A stretch of 45,318 nt of DNA from Saprospiraceae bacterium (lineage in GTDB: Bacteria; Bacteroidota; Bacteroidia; Chitinophagales; Saprospiraceae): NCBI GenBank assembly GCA_029251525.1, contig JAQXDE010000046.1, positions 1 to 45,318 on the forward strand, written 5' to 3'. The notes under the pieces were generated by a model, which made no database searches, had not been told where the DNA came from, and was given only the letters and a program-made list of their open reading frames with translations. Of the stretch, positions 8,098 through 16,161 are shown piece by piece. Position numbers and translations under genes: made by a program. The stretch's first letter is position 1. The number at the start of each line of letters is the position of its first letter.

Positions 8098-8951
8098 TTG
8101 TCTAGTGGTCATTATTTGAAAGATTTGAAAAAGTTATTAAACAATAAAGAAAAGATACTCTCCAGAATTATTACCTCTCTTTACTTTGGAGTATCTCAAA
8201 TCTACCTAGGTTTATCAGGTGCAATGGCAGTTTTTTTTTATAATCCTAAAAATTTTATAAAAACAGAAATAATCAAATCCTACTTATTTTGACTCATGGT
8301 GTTTATGATTCTATTGGAATAACTATGATATTTTTGGAATCAGATTTTGGGATTTCTGAATGGGCAAACAATCTTTTATATAAAAAACTTCACACAGGAT
8401 CTGGGGGATATAGATATTTTCAAGATGACAGCCGAAAATGCCCCTACCACATTACAGTAGCCGTGCATGGATTGAATATGCTTTACAAAAAAAGTAATCC
8501 TAAAATAAACAGTTTCATAACTATTCCTTAAGTAGAATTTCTAGCCTCGTGGGATTCATTAGCTCATTTAATGAACGCAATAAAATTCAGGATATCATGA
8601 TTACATAGTGAAAATTATAGTACACAATTTTATTGTAAATCCATTGCGTGCTGAGTTTCCAAATATGCTCACCATTCCTGCATATTTGGCATCCTGTGAT
8701 CTTGCACAAATGAAAAAAAGTACTAGGTTATTGGATAAAATCTCTCCACTTGAATCAAAATCCACTTCACTTTTTACAGATCAAAAGGGGCATCAAGGAA
8801 TATTATTGAGGAGGTTAAGAAGCTTGGTTGGTTGAATGATTTAATTACGCATGATTACAAATTAAATGATAACACAAACTTTAATAAAATTGCCGGACAT
8901 ATAACAAACAATCATAATCAAATTACAAAGAAGAATAGTTTTTGGAAATGA
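8098..8951 (+). pseudogene. Decayed gene, family not recognised
   Basis: Several short protein-like stretches in different plus frames follow each other. They include KDLKKLLNNKEKIL near 8115, IDIFKMTAENAPTTLQ near 8410-8455, SRAWIEYALQKK near 8460-8495, HNFIVNPLRAEFPNML near 8620-8665, and NIIEEVKKLGWLNDLITHDY near 8805-8865 followed by GHITNNHNQITKKN up to a TGA at 8949. Each looks like real protein, but stops and shifts separate them. This is best read as one old gene broken many times, or two genes. I could not name the family. Confidence 0.45.
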
Positions 8952-9178
8952 TAAAATTAAAGTTTGATAATAACAACAGCTAAGAATGTATATGAAATCA
9001 TAGCCATCTACCAACAGGCCACGCCTAAAATATTTAAAATTGACGTTAATTAAACGCAAGTAAAAAAGAAAGTCAAAATATTAATAAACTTAAATAAGTC
9101 CTTATTTTAAATATTTACTACTTTTATTTTCCTTTTCAACAGAAAATTTAAAGTTGTGTATAATTTAAAAACTCAACC

Positions 9179-9958
9179 TTGGTAGAAACAGAATTCCATA
9201 TAGATGAAGATTTAGCACCATATGTAAATCGCATTATGAGTGGCAAAAACACTGGTTTTGATTCACATACAAATATCCCATTATATGCTGATGGATACCC
9301 AGGGATCATGTTTCAACAATCCGAAAGAGGTTTTTACATATTACCAAAAAAAAAGAAGTTATCAGAATTATTTCTTTTTGGACAAACTTTAAAACCTATT
9401 TCTTTAGACGTAAAAGGACGGCACAATTATGTAGTTGTACAACTCTACCCTTTCGCTTCCAAATACCTACTTGGCATTAACCCCATAGAGTTGAATGATG
9501 AATGCTATGACCTGCTTCAGATCAAATATCTTGATATAAAAAGTTTTCAAAATCGGTTAATTGAGTCTTGTAATTTGAAAGAACAAGTTCAAATTATCTC
9601 GAATTTAATGCGAGAATTAATTCACTCACATAACATCTACGAAAACGATAATATTGAAAAAGCAATTTCAATAATCATAAGTACACAAGGGCAAATAAAA
9701 ATTAGAGAATTATTGAAACAAATACATGTTACGGAGCGCACATTTGAGCGAAATTTCAAATCATATGTTGGCTTATCACCAAAACAATTCGCCAAAATCA
9801 TTCAATTTCAATCTTCTCTAAAGCAGCTAACAGAAGCAAAATTTCAAAAATTAACCGACATTGGCCTTGATAGCGGTTTCACAGACCAGTCTCACTTCAT
9901 TAGAACTTTCAAAAGTTATACGGGGCAAACTCCATCTTTCTATTACGCTAATTTATAG
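9179..9958 (+). CDS. AraC-family transcriptional regulator (DUF6597-type N-terminus)
   Basis: A 259-residue regulator. The start is taken as TTG 9179, since the frame is closed at 9161 and the next ATG (codon 19) would cut into the N-terminal domain. Residues 1-150 resemble the cupin-like DUF6597 ligand domain found in many Bacteroidota AraC proteins. Residues about 165-257 form the double helix-turn-helix, with LTDIGLDSGFTDQSHFIRTF and a closing GQTPSFYY that is typical of the family. The next four genes run in the same direction from 10034, so they are the likely targets. The inducer is unknown. Confidence 0.88.
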   Translation: MVETEFHIDEDLAPYVNRIMSGKNTGFDSHTNIPLYADGYPGIMFQQSERGFYILPKKKKLSELFLFGQTLKPISLDVKGRHNYVVVQLYPFASKYLLGINPIELNDECYDLLQIKYLDIKSFQNRLIESCNLKEQVQIISNLMRELIHSHNIYENDNIEKAISIIISTQGQIKIRELLKQIHVTERTFERNFKSYVGLSPKQFAKIIQFQSSLKQLTEAKFQKLTDIGLDSGFTDQSHFIRTFKSYTGQTPSFYYANL

Positions 9959-10009
9959 AACAAATAATATTTTGTCGGTTTTATCCAATTTCCTCACCTA
10001 GAGGTCCCA

Positions 10010-10017
10010 TACATTTG
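10010..10017 (+). promoter_or_regulatory. Candidate -7 promoter box before the cytochrome c gene
   Basis: TACATTTG fits the Bacteroidota -7 consensus TAnnTTTG exactly and stands 16 bp before the ATG at 10034. No convincing -33 TTG is found at the usual distance, so support is partial. Confidence 0.35.
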
Positions 10018-10033
10018 TTGAAAATTAAAGCAA

Positions 10034-10369
10034 ATGAAAATATTATTTATCCTCGGTTTTACTGCAGTATCGTTACTTGTAATTAGTCCTGCTAAAAGTA
10101 AATCTCTAGGGGCTATGAATACATACTTTCCTATTAACCATAGTGTTGTCAAAATAAAAGCCTTTGAGATATTAAAAACAAAATGTAATATCTGTCATGC
10201 TAAAAAGAATAGAAAAAAAATATTCACGCTTGAAAACATGGATATTTTTGCTGCTAAAGTTGAGGAGCAAGTATTTATTAAAAAACGAATGCCAAGAGGA
10301 AAAAAGAATAAGCTTACTGATAAAGAATATCAACAATTATCTACCTGGATAAAAAGCTTAAAACAATAA
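10034..10369 (+). CDS. Small c-type cytochrome domain protein
   Basis: A 111-residue exported protein with an N-terminal hydrophobic segment (residues 1-20). It has one heme c site, C51-N-I-C54-H55. M86 in KKRMPRGKK is the probable second axial ligand. The closing segment (LTDKEYQQLSTWIKSLK) is the usual last helix of small cytochrome c domains. It should sit in the periplasm and carry electrons. It is followed by an AhpD-like gene 54 bp away, and an AraC gene lies upstream, so it probably belongs to one redox-related operon. Confidence 0.8.
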   Translation: MKILFILGFTAVSLLVISPAKSKSLGAMNTYFPINHSVVKIKAFEILKTKCNICHAKKNRKKIFTLENMDIFAAKVEEQVFIKKRMPRGKKNKLTDKEYQQLSTWIKSLKQ

Positions 10370-10423
10370 CAGATCTTCCTATTTCACGAAACCACTTACA
10401 ATTTATTTATCAAAAAAACAATT

Positions 10424-11023
10424 ATGCCATTTTTCAAACACCTAGACGACTTATCCGATATAACAGACATCACATGGAACGACAGAAAACGATTGGGGCC
10501 TCTCGACGAAGCATCTCAAAAAATTATGCGAGGTAAATCTTCATTTACTTCTGCACAAAAAGAGGTTTTTGCAGCTTTTGTATCTGGACTTAATGCTTGC
10601 TCATTTTGTTATGGTTCTCATGCTGAAGTTGCCAATAACTTCGGAATTCCAAAGAAGACTATCGAGGCTTTGGTAGAAGATATTGATAGTGCTCCTATTG
10701 CCTCAAATGAAAAACCACTTTTTCAATACCTCAAGAAACTTACCCTCTCACCAAGTAAACTAATTCAAGAAGATGCAGATAAAATTTTTCGTGAAGGATG
10801 GAGCGAACAAGATTTGCAAGATTTGATATTAATAGGTTGTTTATTTAATTTTTACAATCGTTTGCTAGATGGACATGGCATCAAAGGCAATCAGGCCATT
10901 TATCAATTTGGTGGTGCCCACTTACACAAAAATGGATATGGAGTACCATGGTTTATAGGCCTAATTAAAAATTACATCAAGAAAATAAAAATCAAAAAAC
11001 TCAAAGAAGCTGAAACAAAGTAA
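10424..11023 (+). CDS. Carboxymuconolactone decarboxylase / AhpD-like alkylhydroperoxidase
   Basis: A 199-residue protein of the peroxidase-related AhpD branch. The active-site motif is C59-S-F-C62 followed by H66 in CSFCYGSHAEVA, and E47 upstream fits the proton-relay Glu of AhpD. Members reduce organic peroxides with a CxxC pair, although many in this branch have no proven reaction. No signal peptide, so cytoplasmic. It lies 12 bp before a DUF1772 gene, which points to cotranscription with it and probably with the cytochrome gene upstream. Confidence 0.85.
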   Translation: MPFFKHLDDLSDITDITWNDRKRLGPLDEASQKIMRGKSSFTSAQKEVFAAFVSGLNACSFCYGSHAEVANNFGIPKKTIEALVEDIDSAPIASNEKPLFQYLKKLTLSPSKLIQEDADKIFREGWSEQDLQDLILIGCLFNFYNRLLDGHGIKGNQAIYQFGGAHLHKNGYGVPWFIGLIKNYIKKIKIKKLKEAETK

Positions 11024-11035
11024 ATAATAATAATT

Positions 11036-11530
11036 ATGAAAACGGAAACAATTATTCTAGCAACCGCCATATTATTGACTGGATTAATGGCAGGTATTTT
11101 TTTTACTTGGTCTAATGCAGTAAAACCTGGGATTGGAAAATTAAGTGATTTAGAATATCTAAGAGCATTACAGTCTATGAATCGAGTAATATTAAACAAA
11201 GCCTTTATTGGTATCTTTCTGGGAGCTGTAATAGCTGTGGCACTAGTTCCCATTTTTCATTTTAAATTATCCCCTGACAACATTTTTTGGATACTCATAC
11301 TCGCTCTTGTCACTTATTGGATTGGAGTATTTGGTATAACCGTATTTGGTAATATACCTTTAAACGAGATTTTAGATAAAATTAATTTAGAATCCATTGC
11401 ATTGGAAGAAATAAAAGCGCTAAGAACTAGTACAGAAGTTAAGTGGAATAATTTGAATTTAATTCGCTCTATTTCTTCAGGAATAACATTTGCTCTATTG
11501 ATTATTTCCTATCTATTTATTAAGGGATAA
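11036..11530 (+). CDS. DUF1772 (anthrone oxygenase-like) membrane protein
   Basis: A 164-residue protein with four predicted membrane helices (about residues 5-25, 58-78, 84-104 and 145-162). The first helix followed by SNAVKPGIGKL and a Met-Asn-rich segment (ALQSMNRVILNKAF) is characteristic of DUF1772. The family includes fungal anthrone oxygenases, but bacterial members are mostly uncharacterised and often sit beside AraC regulators and AhpD-like genes, as here. The distance to the gene before is 12 bp. Confidence 0.85.
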   Translation: MKTETIILATAILLTGLMAGIFFTWSNAVKPGIGKLSDLEYLRALQSMNRVILNKAFIGIFLGAVIAVALVPIFHFKLSPDNIFWILILALVTYWIGVFGITVFGNIPLNEILDKINLESIALEEIKALRTSTEVKWNNLNLIRSISSGITFALLIISYLFIKG

Positions 11531-11592
11531 GTTCAACGCTTTTCCCTTATTTAGACTAGAGCATAAATCTCATTATTAAAAGTGCTGGTAAA

Positions 11593-11994
11593 ATGAATCC
11601 TAAACTTGCTATCAAATTGTTGCTACGGTTAATTGGAGCTGTCATACTATTTCATCTAGCTATTTTGCTAAAAATAATTCCATATAAAGTGACTTGGGGA
11701 GGAAGGCTTGAGAATGATATAGAAATGTTCGTATTTGAAATGATGTCTGTTTTAATTAACCTTTTTCTAGCTGTTTTGCTACTCATAAAAGGGAAGGACT
11801 TATCGTGCTTTATTCCAATGAAAGTGGTGAATATTATTTTATGGGTTTTCCTTTTTCTTTTTGGAATAAATACGGTAGGAAATATTGTAGCCAAAACTCT
11901 TTTTGAAAAGAGCCTAAGTCTATTAACTTTGATTTTCACATATTTAATATGGATTATACTTAAAGGGACTGAAAAAACACACAACAAAACATAA
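11593..11994 (+). CDS. Small four-helix membrane protein, unknown
   Basis: A 133-residue protein with four hydrophobic segments (about residues 8-28, 45-65, 77-97 and 105-125), with short charged loops. No motif recognised. It follows the DUF1772 gene by 62 bp on the same strand and may be the last gene of that operon. A copy of the boundary element overlaps its 3' end. Confidence 0.6.
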   Translation: MNPKLAIKLLLRLIGAVILFHLAILLKIIPYKVTWGGRLENDIEMFVFEMMSVLINLFLAVLLLIKGKDLSCFIPMKVVNIILWVFLFLFGINTVGNIVAKTLFEKSLSLLTLIFTYLIWIILKGTEKTHNKT

Positions 11995-12040
11995 ACTACA
12001 TTCAAACGCAATTTAGCCAACCCGTTTCGATCAATTAAAA
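11981..12040 (+). repeat. Cassette-boundary-like intergenic element, copy 2
   Basis: It overlaps the last codons of the preceding gene (ACAACAAAACATAAACTACA) and runs to TTTAGCCAACCCGTTTCGATCAATTAAAA. The middle, CTACATTCAAACGCA, differs by one base from CTACATTAAAACGCA at 717-731. It is followed by an ATG at 12058 that opens only a 22-codon frame (MKTILYIPLLKMLL then a stop soon after), perhaps a lost gene. Confidence 0.55.
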
Positions 12041-12208
12041 AAGACATAAATCAATATATGAAAACAATATTATATATCCCTTTATTGAAAATGCTTTTGA
12101 TGCACTTTGATTACTTGATATTCTAATCATAATTTTGTATTTTATGTATATTCTCCCATTGCTATCTGGTATTAGGCATTAGCAAAACACCTAAAAAAAG
12201 AGGAAAAT

Positions 12209-14263
12209 ATGAATACCTTCGTTGGAAGAAAAGAGGAAAATAAAAATCAATCAGTTGCGAATGAGGTTTCTCAAAAGAGGAGAAAAGGTGAAACTACTTA
12301 TCAATTTGTGGACAATAGACCTGAGGTAGTTTCTCAAAGAAAGTTGCAAGAGATGACGAATAACTCTCAGCAAGTTTCACAACTAAAATCTTTTCAAGTA
12401 ATGGCTAACAATAGCCCAAAGGCCAAGCAAACTGTTCAATTACAGTCAAAAGCGGACAACCAACCTAATAAACAGCAAAATCCCATTCAAAAAAAAGAAA
12501 ATAATACACTAATTTATAATTCTGTTGAACAAAGCATTCAGCCTGAAAGGGCTAGCAATTATCAAGAAACTAAGGATAACAATGAATCTGTTGCGCAACT
12601 CGTTGCTTACAAAAGAATTGCAGAAAAATTAACTAGTACAGTTGTGCAACGAGTAGGAAATGAGGATGATCCTCTAGCATCTGTTAACGCGGTTTATAAA
12701 AAAGCAGATGATAAAAGGTTGGGGTACGCCCAAGAGGATTATGTCTCTGAAAAACGAATGAAAGCTATTGGACCGATTGATAATGAGGCCAACGATAAAA
12801 TGCTAGCCCATGCCAAAGAAGATTATATTTCTAAAAAACGAATGGATGCTATTAGCCCAGTTGATAATGAGGCCAACGATAAAATGCTAGCCCATGCTAA
12901 GGAAGATTATATTTCTAAAAAACGAGTGGATGCTAATAGCTCAGTTGATAAAGAAGCTAACGATAAAATTCAAGAATATGCAAAAGAAGATTATATCAAG
13001 CAAAAACAGATAGAAAAGTTTGATGGTAAATTAAAAAACGAACAACTAGAAGAATTAAGCGTTTTGAAAAATCGAGGCGAACAAGCCAGTGTGGATCAAC
13101 CAGATGAGAGCCTAGGTGCCGACCTAACACGAATTCAAAAGGACATGGATTACAATTTTGATCCAGATTCAGATCATCATGGAAAGGTTCGAAGATTTGT
13201 GGGAAAGAAAGCCGCTGGTGCTGCACATTATGCATACAAGCATCCCCTTAAAACAGTAGCAAAAGCCGTCCCACTTGCGCCCGTCATTATGAACACTGCA
13301 GGAGCCATAAAAAGTCATGTAAGGAGTAAAGATGCTCGAAAAGAACAAAAGGATGAAGATGCAACTCAAGCTGAGCAATTAATGTGGCGTGCGCATAAAA
13401 AAGGACAACAAAAGAATCGAAATAAAAAAGGATTTTCTGCAGCAGTCGGATTGGGAACCACATTGGCTGGTGGTGCACTAGACTTTGGTGCAGGAGAGGC
13501 TGCTGGACAAATTTTTAGTGAAACGGGTAATGCTTTTGCTGATGGAGCTTTAAGTGAGGCTGTGGAAACAGCAGCAGCTTTTGTTGGACAAACATCAGCA
13601 GGAGATGCAACAGAAGCATTTAGCCTAGCCCTTGGAGAAGCTGCTTCTGAAGATTTTGTCGGCGGACTTTTAGAAGATGGACAAGACGGTGCCAATACAG
13701 GTATTTCTAATAAAAGACAAAAGGGTAAAACAACTGCAAGTGATGACAAAAATTTAATCAAAAAAGGAAGACTCGCAAGAAAAGAATTAAATAAAGACGG
13801 AGGCGATAAAGGACTCGCCCACGAAAGTCTTTTAGCAAAAGATTTAAGCTATGGGAAAACGTTAAGAGAAACAGTAAGAAACAAATTGGACTCCCCAGCT
13901 GTACTCCCAGGAGATGCTGCACCTAACACAACTCCATTAGGTATAAATGAAACAAGTTTACCACAAGAAAGAATGAAGGAGTTTGAAAAAGCAAAAGCAA
14001 ACAAGGCCAATACGTTAAACCTTCTTAAAGAAACAGCAAAAACACGTGAAGATGATCCTAGTGCTCCAGCAATTTCCAATGAGCACGCACTTACCCCTAG
14101 TGTAGTCAAAAAAGAACAACAAGGCACCAAAGCAATGGCATATACCCGTTTAAATAGGCAACTTGGTTACGAGAAGGATGGTGAAACCATGAGTAAAAAG
14201 CAGGCTGTAGAAAAAGATAAAAAAATTGATAACTTCAAGAAAAAAAGTTTCTACGAGGCTTAG
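12209..14263 (+). CDS. Large protein with eCIS/DUF4157-toxin type N-terminus but no DUF4157
   Basis: A 684-residue protein without a signal peptide. Residues 28-100 carry the repeated Gln/Asn-rich leader seen in DUF4157 proteins (FVDNRPEVVSQRKLQEM, then QVMANNSPKAKQ and NPIQKKENNT). That leader is common in cargo linked to extracellular contractile injection systems. The HExxH-like DUF4157 domain that normally follows is missing. Residues 168-279 are four 28-residue repeats (DKMLAHAKEDYISKKRMDA). Residues about 345-370 and 405-500 are Ala/Gly-rich, suggesting membrane-active helices. The C-terminal 180 residues are charged and helical with no known fold. The start ATG follows AGAGGAAAAT. No injection-system genes are in the window, so the gene is an orphan here. 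Role as a cargo or toxin is inferred. Confidence 0.7.
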   Translation: MNTFVGRKEENKNQSVANEVSQKRRKGETTYQFVDNRPEVVSQRKLQEMTNNSQQVSQLKSFQVMANNSPKAKQTVQLQSKADNQPNKQQNPIQKKENNTLIYNSVEQSIQPERASNYQETKDNNESVAQLVAYKRIAEKLTSTVVQRVGNEDDPLASVNAVYKKADDKRLGYAQEDYVSEKRMKAIGPIDNEANDKMLAHAKEDYISKKRMDAISPVDNEANDKMLAHAKEDYISKKRVDANSSVDKEANDKIQEYAKEDYIKQKQIEKFDGKLKNEQLEELSVLKNRGEQASVDQPDESLGADLTRIQKDMDYNFDPDSDHHGKVRRFVGKKAAGAAHYAYKHPLKTVAKAVPLAPVIMNTAGAIKSHVRSKDARKEQKDEDATQAEQLMWRAHKKGQQKNRNKKGFSAAVGLGTTLAGGALDFGAGEAAGQIFSETGNAFADGALSEAVETAAAFVGQTSAGDATEAFSLALGEAASEDFVGGLLEDGQDGANTGISNKRQKGKTTASDDKNLIKKGRLARKELNKDGGDKGLAHESLLAKDLSYGKTLRETVRNKLDSPAVLPGDAAPNTTPLGINETSLPQERMKEFEKAKANKANTLNLLKETAKTREDDPSAPAISNEHALTPSVVKKEQQGTKAMAYTRLNRQLGYEKDGETMSKKQAVEKDKKIDNFKKKSFYEA
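12710..13045 (+). repeat. Four in-frame 84-bp tandem repeats
   Basis: Units start at 12710, 12794, 12878 and 12962. Units 2 and 3 are nearly identical in DNA (GATAAAATGCTAGCCCATGC is shared), while units 1 and 4 have drifted. The low divergence of the central pair points to a recent expansion and possible variation in copy number. Confidence 0.85.
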
Positions 14264-14426
14264 TTATAATACCAATTCAAGGAATTATAAAGCCGTAATA
14301 TCATTACAAAAAGCTTTGTTAAAAGCACACCGTAGGAGTTAAAAAAGGATTTTTTTTTAATGACCTCGATAAATGAAGTAAAACAAAAAACCAATAATAA
14401 TTGAATGTTCATGGCTTATTAAGTCT

Positions 14427-14461
14427 AAACTGAGTCTCGGTTAAATAATGAGTCTCAGTTT
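14427..14461. terminator. Hairpin between convergent genes
   Basis: AAACTGAGTCTC pairs with GAGTCTCAGTTT across an 11-base loop with one T-T mismatch. It lies between the convergent genes ending at 14263 and 14470, where it could end transcripts from both sides. Strong T-runs are lacking, so function is inferred from structure and place. Confidence 0.55.
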
Positions 14462-14469
14462 GAACAAAA

Positions 14470-15093
14470 TTAGTAGAACATACATCCCTCTATTCTAACT
14501 ATTTCACCTGTGTCAAGAAGATATTCCGAATAATTTTTTCCGGAAGGATAAAAAACAAATGCTTGACCTTCAGTGCTTGAAAAATTAAGTAAACCATCAA
14601 TTACCTCATACTTATACGTTATACTATATTCAATTTCTTCGCTAGACCCGAAATAATCATACCTGAACCACAAAACATCCTCCTGATCTCTTTTGATTTC
14701 TATATTCCATTTTATTCCATCGTAAGTTGTCTCACCTAACTTCCATCCCTCACAATATGAGGTAATACTATCAATATTAAAGAAGGATATAAAATATTCA
14801 TTATCTGTAAAGTTTGAAAATTTTATATCCGAAAAATCGCTGAAATAATTTTCTTCATCTGCCCAAATTGTTCCATCATATTTATCTAAAAATCGACAAA
14901 ACTTTCTTCCCCAGCCAGGACCACAATATGATATCACCGATGGATCCAAAAAAGGATATTCTTGTCCACTTGCATCTGTTACAAAATCTTGCCATTCAGA
15001 CTGTCCAGATGGTCCAGAATCAAATTGCTCTTTACTCCGTTCCGAACAAGAAAACAAACCAAAAACTAACAATAGTAAAAGTAATTTTTTCAT
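14470..15093 (-). CDS. Predicted lipoprotein, unknown function
   Basis: A 207-residue protein with a lipoprotein signal (MKKLLLLLLVFGLFSC, lipidated Cys16). The mature part is rich in Tyr, Phe, Asp and Ser and looks like a beta-rich soluble domain with four cysteines. No family recognised. It is the only minus-strand gene in the first half of the window, so it stands alone, convergent with the eCIS-type gene. Confidence 0.75.
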   Translation of the reverse strand: MKKLLLLLLVFGLFSCSERSKEQFDSGPSGQSEWQDFVTDASGQEYPFLDPSVISYCGPGWGRKFCRFLDKYDGTIWADEENYFSDFSDIKFSNFTDNEYFISFFNIDSITSYCEGWKLGETTYDGIKWNIEIKRDQEDVLWFRYDYFGSSEEIEYSITYKYEVIDGLLNFSSTEGQAFVFYPSGKNYSEYLLDTGEIVRIEGCMFY

Positions 15094-15229
15094 TTCTGAT
15101 ATTTATTTATTGAATTAGTCTATTTTACTAAAAAAAAAGTAAAATTATTCTTGAAAAATTAACAAAATGTCATCAAACTTAAATATAATCTAAAACATAG
15201 CAATACATATAAATCCCTCCCCTCCTATT

Positions 15230-15256
15230 CGGGTCGGCGTGACGTATTGGGTCGGC
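15230..15256 (+). repeat. Short GC-rich direct repeat
   Basis: GGGTCGGC occurs at 15231 and 15249 inside an AT-rich gap (CGGGTCGGCGTGACGTATTG). It may be the scar of an insertion or rearrangement; no element is attached. Confidence 0.35.
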
Positions 15257-15352
15257 AGAGTAGTAATATCAAATGCGAATAATTACCATTGTAAAGCGCT
15301 TAATAGAACTACCACAAAGGAATCATATTTTGATTTATTTTGGAAAAAAACG

Positions 15353-16091
15353 ATGAAATATTTAGTAATTATATTGACCTTCATTTTATTAGTCTTCGTC
15401 TTCGAATCAAAAGGGCAAAGTGCTGATATTACTTTTATCCACTACTCAGATACAAGTGAGATTGGATTGGACCGTGAAATTGGGTTTCCAATAATCAATA
15501 CAGAAAATAATATTATTGATAGTATTCTAAATAAGAATATAAGACGTGATATTTTGTTTGACACCTTAACAACTCCGATTGATTGCATACTTTCAAATAT
15601 GGTCTTTGGAGCAAGTTCATTTTAGCTTGATTTTAAAATAACATTTAACAAAAAAAATATTATTTCAATATTAGTTTCGTGTGATTTTTGTGGCGGCAAT
15701 TGTGGCGATTATCAAGAAGCCTTTGTATATTTTTTTGGATAGCGGCAACCGACTTTTCACCTCTGACTTAATAGATTCCAGCCTATTTTATAACGAGGTA
15801 ATAAAGATTGATGTGAAAGAACAGTATCAAAAAAGTATTAATAGGATTTTAAATTTGAAAGATTCTTGCGCCAATTGTGATAAATCAGATTTGAACAACT
15901 TTGACTTCTATTCAACAAAAATTAAACAACAAAGAGACGAGTTTGCTATCAATTCATTTTATCTTAATGAGGGTTCAATTAAAATTATTGATAAATGTCC
16001 ATTTAGCCGAATAGACAGTAATATGTGCCCAGAAAGTGAATTCATTTATGACCTCTCTAATTTAGTCAAATACCTAAAAATGGAATTCTGA
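15353..16091 (+). pseudogene. Broken exported protein, DUF3298/DUF4163-like
   Basis: The true start is probably ATG 15353, which gives the signal peptide MKYLVIILTFILLVFVFESK. The frame is stopped by TAG at 15623-15625, then stays readable through LDFKITFNKKNIISILVS and CDFCGGNCGDYQEAFVYF. It shifts by one base in the T7 run at 15730-15736 and continues as LDSGNRLFTSDLIDSS to the end at 16091. The order of a KNNIISI-like strand, a GGxCG-like turn and a FxLDSGxR strand followed by a helical C-terminus is that of DUF3298-type proteins. Two lesions make it a pseudogene unless sequencing error is involved. Confidence 0.7.
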
Positions 16092-16152
16092 ACAACAAAA
16101 CTCAAACTAACTTAAAATACAGTTTACATTAACCGCTATATAACATTAGAAA
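16092..16152 (+). repeat. Cassette-boundary-like intergenic element, copy 3
   Basis: It begins at the stop (AACAACAAAACTCAAACTAAC) and ends TTTACATTAACCGCTATATAACATTA, ten bases before the next ATG. Start, length and the CTTAAAATACAG middle follow copies 1 and 2, but the right end has diverged. Confidence 0.45.
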
Positions 16153-16161
16153 CAAATCAAT

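Noticed and set aside
8460-8495. Match of WIEYALQ in the relic to the esterase at 6559-7623 as proof of a duplicated esterase
   Set aside because: About 22 bases match almost exactly, but the flanks on both sides do not align. One short match is not enough to assign the relic to that family.
12710-13045. Possible CRISPR-like repeat array
   Set aside because: The 84-bp units are contiguous, without spacers, and keep the coding frame. They are protein repeats.
13366-13761. Minus-strand frames of 63-131 codons over the eCIS-type gene
   Set aside because: They reflect the Ala/Gly-rich plus-strand composition and have no independent features. The plus frame is continuous for 684 codons.
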